A stretch of 64,000 bases of DNA from Gnetum montanum (lineage: Eukaryota > Streptophyta > Gnetopsida > Gnetales > Gnetaceae): contig MNCI01004501.1 in assembly GCA_015680685.1 (NCBI GenBank), forward strand, positions 283,979 through 347,978, read 5' to 3'. Position numbers and translations under genes: made by a program. The notes beneath the pieces are model-generated. The model made no database searches. It had not been told where the DNA came from and was given only the letters and a program-made list of their open reading frames with translations. Shown piece by piece: positions 59,459-64,000 of this stretch (position 1 is the stretch's first letter; each line of letters begins with the position of its first letter).

Positions 59459-60470
59459 CTATATGTAGTACCACTTCAGATATATGTGATTGACAGGGTT
59501 TGGTAGCTGGTTGCCGTCGACATCCGCTAACTTGAATGCTCCGTTGCTGTACGCATCAGCCACCAAGAAAGGATCCTCCCGGTTTGCAGAGAATTTGCCT
59601 ACTGGTTCGCAAATGGCCTTGAGAACTAAATCCCCTTTCTTGATCGGACGCTGTTGAAGATTGTGACGATGATTTTTCCTCTGCTTGTCTTGATACTTTT
59701 CAATTGTATCAAGCGTCTGTATCCGCTTCTCTTCTACCGAATCCAAATCCATGATCCGAGACTCGGTGTGTTGAGCCTCATTTATAATCGTGGAGAGGAC
59801 CATTCTTAGAGAAGGGATTTGCAACTCAAGGGGCAGCACCGCCTCAGATCCATAGACTAGGCTATAGGGTGTACTGTCTGTAGCTGTCCTACATGTAGTG
59901 CGATATGCCCATAGCACATAGAGGATCTTTTCGTGCCACCGTCTCTTATTACTGTCGAGCATTTTCTTGAGCAGATTGATGATGACTTTATTTGTTGCTT
60001 TAGCTTGACCATTCGCTTGTGGGTAGTAGGGCGACGAAAAATATTGTCTAATACCAAGGCTATCACAGAAGGATTTGGTTTCCGTACTACTAAACTACGG
60101 CCCATTGTCGGTTACAATAGTCATCGGGAGACCAAATCTGGTTACAATGTTATCTAAGATGAAATGGCAAATCTGTTGAGATGTGATCTTCCTTAGAGGA
60201 ATAGCTTCTACCCACTTCGTGAAGTACTCAGTGGCGGTGATTTTGAAGCTATGACCTGCGGAGGATTTCGGTGTGATGGGGCCTATAATGTCTAGTCCCC
60301 ATCGTTGAAATGGCCATGTTATCTAGGTTGTATGTAACTCTGTAGGTGAAACGTGTATAAGATTTGTGTGACGCTGACACGTGTCACAAGTTTTAACCTT
60401 TGTCAGGCAATCTTTTTCCATGCGTGGCCAGTAGTACCCTAAGCAGTGAATTTTTGAAGCCATAACCTAC
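59459..60470 (-). pseudogene. integrase of Tat element I
   Basis: In element orientation: zinc-binding H-E-G-L-C-G-G-H (~60500, overlapping the end of the previous block) and C-D-T-C-Q-R-H (~60385); core T-A-T-E-Y-F-T-K-W-V-E-A (~60215-60250), where the first catalytic Asp is Glu; T-D-N-G-P (~60100), second Asp intact; N-G-Q-A-K-A-T-N-K (~60000), where the catalytic Glu is Lys. C-terminal domain 59459-59962 is open for 167 codons: W-A-Y-R-T-T, Y-G-S-E-A-V-L-P, G-D-L-V-L, G-A-F-K-L-A-D-V-D-G. No chromodomain. Two of three catalytic residues are replaced, so strand transfer is not possible. Confidence 0.85.
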
Positions 60471-61309
60471 GATGCTACGTGTCCTCCACATAATCCCTCG
60501 TGAACCTTACCAATGATACGCTGCGCTTGGTCCTTGTTAACGTAAGTAAGCAGCACACCATCAAAAGAGCATCTACAGAGAGTACTATCTCCTATGATTA
60601 CGTACTTCCTAGCTCGCTTGCAGATTACGTCTTTCTGTGCGTGTGTCAATTCATGTGGTCGCTCGCCTTGTAAGAGGTAAGTTTTAATGTTTTCATACCA
60701 TTCCGGCGTGCTCTCTTCAAGAAGAGAAGATATTTGCACGGCCTGAACGATAGGACCTGTACAATCTGTTATTAAAGTAGGACAAGTGTCGAGCATATGT
60801 GAGGACATGTTTAAGGCCAGAGTAGCCAATGCATCGGCCAGTGTATTATCGGTTCGTGGCACGTGTTGGGCATCGATGGTCGCGAATTGGTTCAGAAGAT
60901 CTTTAGCCATATCGTAGTAGGGTTGTAGATGTACAGCTTTGCAGGCATAGACTCCTGTGATTTGATTGATGATGAGCATCGAATCACCCCTAACTGCCAA
61001 GTGTCGAACGTCGAGTTCGCTTGCAGCTAGTAATCCCCTGAGGAGCCCCTCATACTCTGCCACATTGTTCGTACAGGGGAAGGTCAAGCGATAAGCGTGG
61101 AGACGCACATCCTTAGGTGATAGCGTAATAACGGTGGCGGTGCTGTCACCTTTAGCAGTTGAAGCTCCATCGAAATACAACATTGCTTCGAGGCCTGTTA
61201 AAACAGGGCTTAAACTATGTACATGTTCGTCTGGAAAATCAGGCTTTATGGTTGCCTGACTGTCAATAGGTGATGTTACTAACTGGTCAGCTATTGCCTG
61301 GCCTTTCAT
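60467..61309 (-). CDS. archaeal-type RNase H region of Tat element I
   Basis: Longest open frame in the window, 280 codons, the pol segment between RNase H and integrase. RNase H fold residues: Y-F-D-G-A-S (first Asp), A-E-Y-E-G-L (Glu), R-G-D-S-M-L-I (second Asp), T-L-A-D-A-L-A (third Asp), all kept. The C-terminal third leads into the integrase zinc-binding domain, ending G-L-C-G-G-H-V-A-S. The ATG at 61309 is internal, not a true start; the protein would come from a polyprotein. This second RNase H is the hallmark of Tat elements. As part of a broken pol it is not expected to be expressed as such. Confidence 0.85.
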   Translation of the reverse strand: MKGQAIADQLVTSPIDSQATIKPDFPDEHVHSLSPVLTGLEAMLYFDGASTAKGDSTATVITLSPKDVRLHAYRLTFPCTNNVAEYEGLLRGLLAASELDVRHLAVRGDSMLIINQITGVYACKAVHLQPYYDMAKDLLNQFATIDAQHVPRTDNTLADALATLALNMSSHMLDTCPTLITDCTGPIVQAVQISSLLEESTPEWYENIKTYLLQGERPHELTHAQKDVICKRARKYVIIGDSTLCRCSFDGVLLTYVNKDQAQRIIGKVHEGLCGGHVAS

Positions 61310-61790
61310 AGAAGATTAGCCAACATAATGCAGATCGAATTCTGCTGTGATAGCCTTCCAGCGAGCTATTCTGTTACTCTCGTATAAATTGTGCGTAATG
61401 GTCCTAAGGATGTTATTTTTACAGATGATGTTAACTTAGCTAAGGAAAAGGTAATGTCTACACTTTTTGAGCTTAAATACTAATGCTAAGAAGTTACGCT
61501 CTACTTCGTTGTACCTCGTTTCATACGCATATAGAGCATGACTCAAGTAGTAGATGGGCACTTCCGACCCATCATCCCTCCTTTGACAAAGTAATGCTGC
61601 TAACGCTACGTCCGAAGTTGCGAGGTAAATGTAAAACGGTAGATCTTTTTGTGGTGGGAAAACTATTGGTAAGTGTTGAATTTCTTGTTTTAGGCTATCA
61701 AACGCACGCTGGAAATCTTCCATCCATTCGAAATTAACCCCCTTTTTAAGCAAATGTTGCATAGGGTGTAATTTGTCGGTTAACCTCGAG
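61310..61790 (-). pseudogene. RNase H (Ty3 type) of Tat element I
   Basis: Open at 61436-61762 (108 codons): W-M-E-D-F-Q-R-A-F-D-S-L-K (connection), L-P-F-Y-I-Y-L-A-T-S-D-V-A-L-A-A-L-L (first RNase H block), P-I-Y-Y-L-S-H-A-L, Y-N-E-V-E-R-N-F-L-A-L-V-F. The first block has Thr-Ser-Asp where canonical Ty3 RNase H has Asp-Ala-Ser. Frames 61310-61435 are closed by stops. Confidence 0.75.
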
Positions 61791-62637
61791 ATGAACCGAC
61801 GTATAAACTATAATCGCCCTTGTAACCCACGTAATTGCTTAAGGTCTGTGGGATGCGTTAATTCGACAATGGCTTTGACCTTATCAGGGTCAACTCATAT
61901 GCCGGTTTCCGACACCACAAACCCCAGCATGCATCCGGTTTTGACTCTGAATACGCATTTCTTTGGGTTAAGCCGGAGGTTGTATTTGAAGCATCTTTTG
62001 AGGACTAACTCCAGGTCTTCTGAATGATCCTCTGACTTTAAAGACTTGACAGCTATATCGTCAACATAGTCATTTAGTCTCCCTAAGAGGTAATCGCTAA
62101 AGATATATGTCATGGCTCGTTGATACGTTGCTCCGGCATTTTCTAGATCAAAAGGCATCATGGTGTAGCAAAAGGTGCCCCAGGGCATCATGAACGTTGT
62201 GGTTAATTGATGTTCTCGGTTGATGTGAATCTGGTTATAGCCCGAAAAGCCATCCATGAAGGATAGAAGCGCATGCCCAGCTGTTGTATCGACTAGTTGA
62301 TCGATACTCGGTAGTGGGAAGTTATCTTTGATCATGGCCTTGTTCAAATTTTGGAAGTCTATGCAAATGCGTATGCTTTCGGTCTTCTTTGGGACAACTA
62401 CAATGTTAGATACCTAATCTGAGTAGTTGACTGCGTGGATGAAACCAGCTTGATACAGCTTATTGATCTCATCACGCACGACTAGCGCGATCTCTGGCTT
62501 GATTTTTCGTACCTTTTTCCTAACTGCTTTAATCTACGGGTCTAAGATTATGTTATGATGGATTAACCTGGGATCTAGTCCCAGCATATCCTCGTATGAC
62601 CATGTAAACACCATGATGTTGTCTTGCAGGACCTGTT
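61791..62637 (-). pseudogene. reverse transcriptase of Tat element I
   Basis: Main open block 61895-62347 (150 codons): D-N-F-P-L-P-S-I-D-Q-L-V-D, F-M-D-G-F-S-G-Y-N-Q-I, M-P-F-D-L-E-N-A-G-A-T-Y-Q, then Y-V-D-D-I-A-V-K-S with the YXDD box intact, and K-C-V-F-R-V-K-T-G. Upstream in another frame: G-F-I-H-A-V-N-Y-S-D-stop-V-S-N-I-V-V-V-P-K-K and I-D-F-Q-N-L-N. The stop at the conserved Trp is TAG for TGG. One or two frameshifts. Confidence 0.85.
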
Positions 62638-62950
62638 TTATAGAATCATGCGTTTTTGGTCTAGTAAAGAACTGACTTTAAGCATTTTGGCTTCACCCTC
62701 ATGCGTAACTATAGAAACCTCATAAAGGGGGTCTTCGGTTATGTCCCCAGCCTCCAGGTCTAGCATGCGCGTCAACTGTTCTGGCCATTCCGGGGACGTT
62801 TCCGATGTGGCTATGGTTACGTCATCAAAGGGAGGATTAATTTCTACTAGCATAGGGTTGAATTGCCTAACTACCCTCCCGTATGGGCCTGTCAAAGTTA
62901 GAGGTGCTGAAAATGTTGCATCCATTTACGAATTGTCCTGCAAAATCGCC
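62638..62950 (-). pseudogene. protease-RT linker of Tat element I
   Basis: 95-codon open piece (62638-62925) with L-T-G-P-Y-G-R-V-V-R-Q-F, E-W-P-E-Q-L, and L-Y-E-V-S-I-V-T-H-E-G-E, the acidic linker that precedes RT in Tat pol. No D-S/T-G protease motif is found to the right of it; the element appears cut at about 62950. Confidence 0.6.
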
Positions 62951-63350
62951 AAATGCGTAAATGATTAGGAGAAAGCATGACGTAGTGTTGTCGAATGTGG
63001 CAAGCTAATTGAATTTTGAATTTTGCGAAGAGGCTATAATTAATGCTACCCGATTACGAGGCGATAAGATGTGATAGTTTAACGTCATTTCGGACAGTGG
63101 CGCATGCGATATCTGCCGCATTAATATCTTGATTTTCAGGTTCCGTTTTAGGAAAGTCCCACTGAAATCAGATATCAAGTTGGTGATTCTCGCATATAAG
63201 TAAGTGGTTTTCGGTGAGAACGGGCTGCTAGCTATCGTGAATTTGAATTCTTAGCTGTTGCTGAGCAAGAGGAGAAGGAGCAGAAGATTGGAGCATGTAG
63301 TTTGTGAAGATTCAAAGAAGTGAAGCTGCGAAAGTTCCGAGGCTGTTACA
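62951..63350. other. unassigned flank of element I
   Basis: No gag, protease or LTR recognised. At 63075-63095 there is one lone copy of the Tat 3' repeat core ('agtttaacgtcatttcgg'). A possible plus-strand promoter 'gcatataagtaagtgg' lies at about 63192. Composition is like element I, so it may belong to the same or a related element. Confidence 0.4.
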
Positions 63351-63472
63351 ATGGCACCTAAAATCAAAAGGAAGAATGCAAAATTGGCCAAAATCGATGA
63401 GGTGCAAGGAAATCTGGAGTGTGTTTCGCAGGCAGTGGTTGAAGTGCGTCACCCTACGCCTTTGAACCGGTA
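63351..63472 (+). CDS. possible first exon or short ORF, unknown
   Basis: ATG 63351 opens 40 codons starting M-A-P-K-I-K-R-K-N-A-K-L and ending H-P-T-P-L-N-R, then TAG at 63471. The context 'aaccg|gtaggcc' just before the stop could be a 5' splice site. A TATA-like motif lies ~155 bp upstream, with a purine-rich leader between. The basic N-terminus is not diagnostic. It could be the first exon of a gene running off the window, an ORF of another element, or chance. Confidence 0.25.
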
Positions 63473-64000
63473 GGCCATTCCTTGCATGCTTATGTTGTTT
63501 TAGTGTCTATTTTTGGTAGTATTTCTTGCGTAAATGCGGATTTCAAATTATGGACCTCAGGTTAAGGCGAGGGTTTGATGGGGTTGCATCTATCGCCGTT
63601 GTCAGGGACAAGCCTTGCACTGTTTCAATGGTTTGGGCAATTTCGGCATGGATAACTAGGCATAGTTTGTAGGTTTTCTATATTATTCATGCAAATGTAA
63701 ATCTAGACATTGATTTATGTATTGGGTTTTTTGTACAGCGTTACGTTAAAGCCTATTCTGATTGTCTTGGATATTGTTGGGGTTTTGTGTTGTATAAACC
63801 CCATCGTCCCCAATGTCCCTCCCCCGCAAACACGGTTGCATGGGAAGGCCATATGGTTTTGAAGGGGTGTGCTAGAGTTTCTGCAGTTCTTACTGCGCAA
63901 CTACAGCATCATTGTATGGTCTAATTTGTCCGGCGATATTGCCAGTGCCATTTTGGAGCACCTGTTAGTGGGTTCCGCGCAGGGAATTTTGGCCTTCTTG
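63473..64000. other. unassigned right end
   Basis: No motif recognised. Higher G+C than the Athila region. If 63351-63472 is an exon, this would be intron; I saw no convincing second exon. Confidence 0.3.

Larger units (their letters stand above)
56201..62950 (-). mobile_element. Tat-lineage Ty3/gypsy element I, 5'-truncated
   Basis: Read right to left: PR-RT linker, RT, RNase H, archaeal-type RNase H, integrase, 3' tandem repeats, purine tract, 2.68-kb LTR. A second, archaeal-type RNase H between RNase H and integrase is diagnostic of the Tat group. Gag and protease are not found to the right of ~62950, and no 5' LTR is seen before the window ends. CpG-containing words are far more frequent here than in the Athila elements, suggesting a younger or differently decayed insertion. 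It interrupts the reversed LTR at 55841-56200. Confidence 0.85.

Noticed and set aside
1-64000. tRNA, rRNA or organelle DNA insert
   Set aside because: I looked for tRNA cloverleaf boxes, rRNA-like conserved stretches and chloroplast gene motifs and recognised none; a computed scan could still find short pieces.

Overview
This window reads as gene-poor, repeat-packed DNA from a plant with a very large genome. A gymnosperm is my best guess, from the dense layering of old Athila, Tat and SIRE-like elements, but the sequence does not prove it. I find no convincing intact cellular gene. Almost everything I can explain is LTR retrotransposon, mostly Ty3/gypsy of the Athila lineage, decayed by point mutation so that old reading frames survive only as broken pieces. 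Element letters A to I are labels used in this annotation only.

Layout. (1) 1-4303: 3' half of an Athila-like element (H), with a downstream additional ORF (aORF) and 3' LTR. (2) 4304-8991: unassigned AT-rich sequence with a 20-bp minisatellite and, on the minus strand, a decayed RTE-type LINE reverse transcriptase. (3) 8992-53576: one old Athila element (C) cut apart by later insertions. Its LTR, tRNA-Asp primer site, gag, protease, RT, RNase H, integrase, aORF and stub 3' LTR can be read in order when the insertions are skipped. The insertions are D (from 10153, plus a solo LTR at 13320-14196 with AAGAT target duplication), A (14904-22205, complete, with GAATG target duplication), B (23868-41650, which carries a gag-only SIRE-like copia element F at 29630-35612) and G (about 41970-45224, unclassified). 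(4) 53577-55840: very AT-rich, with a diverged ~635-bp direct duplication. (5) 55841-56200: reversed end of an Athila-type LTR. (6) 56201-~62950: minus-strand Tat-lineage element (I) with a 2.7-kb LTR, 3' tandem repeats, integrase, archaeal-type RNase H, RNase H and RT, missing its 5' part. (7) 62950-64000: unassigned, with one possible plus-strand first exon.

How the parts fit. The Athila copies share a plan: LTR with TGATGAG/CTCATCA ends, degenerate tRNA-Asp primer site, gag with a Cys/His motif, protease, pol, a ~2-kb spacer, then a ~910-940 aa aORF with a putative plant transposon domain (PF20167-like) and a long coiled coil. A CTAAT...AG 3' splice-site signature lies directly in front of the aORF. 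None of the copies is autonomous now: A lacks all of pol after protease, B lost RNase H and most of integrase, and C has lost catalytic residues. F is a gag-only derivative.

Assembly caution: three of the four single N characters (1384, 10619, 59137) sit between two copies of the same 48-77 bp sequence, so those duplications are probably unmerged contig overlaps. The fourth (12913) and the 305-N gap lie in the D region, where about 370 bp of C is present twice. The structure between 9.8 and 13.3 kb should be read with care.
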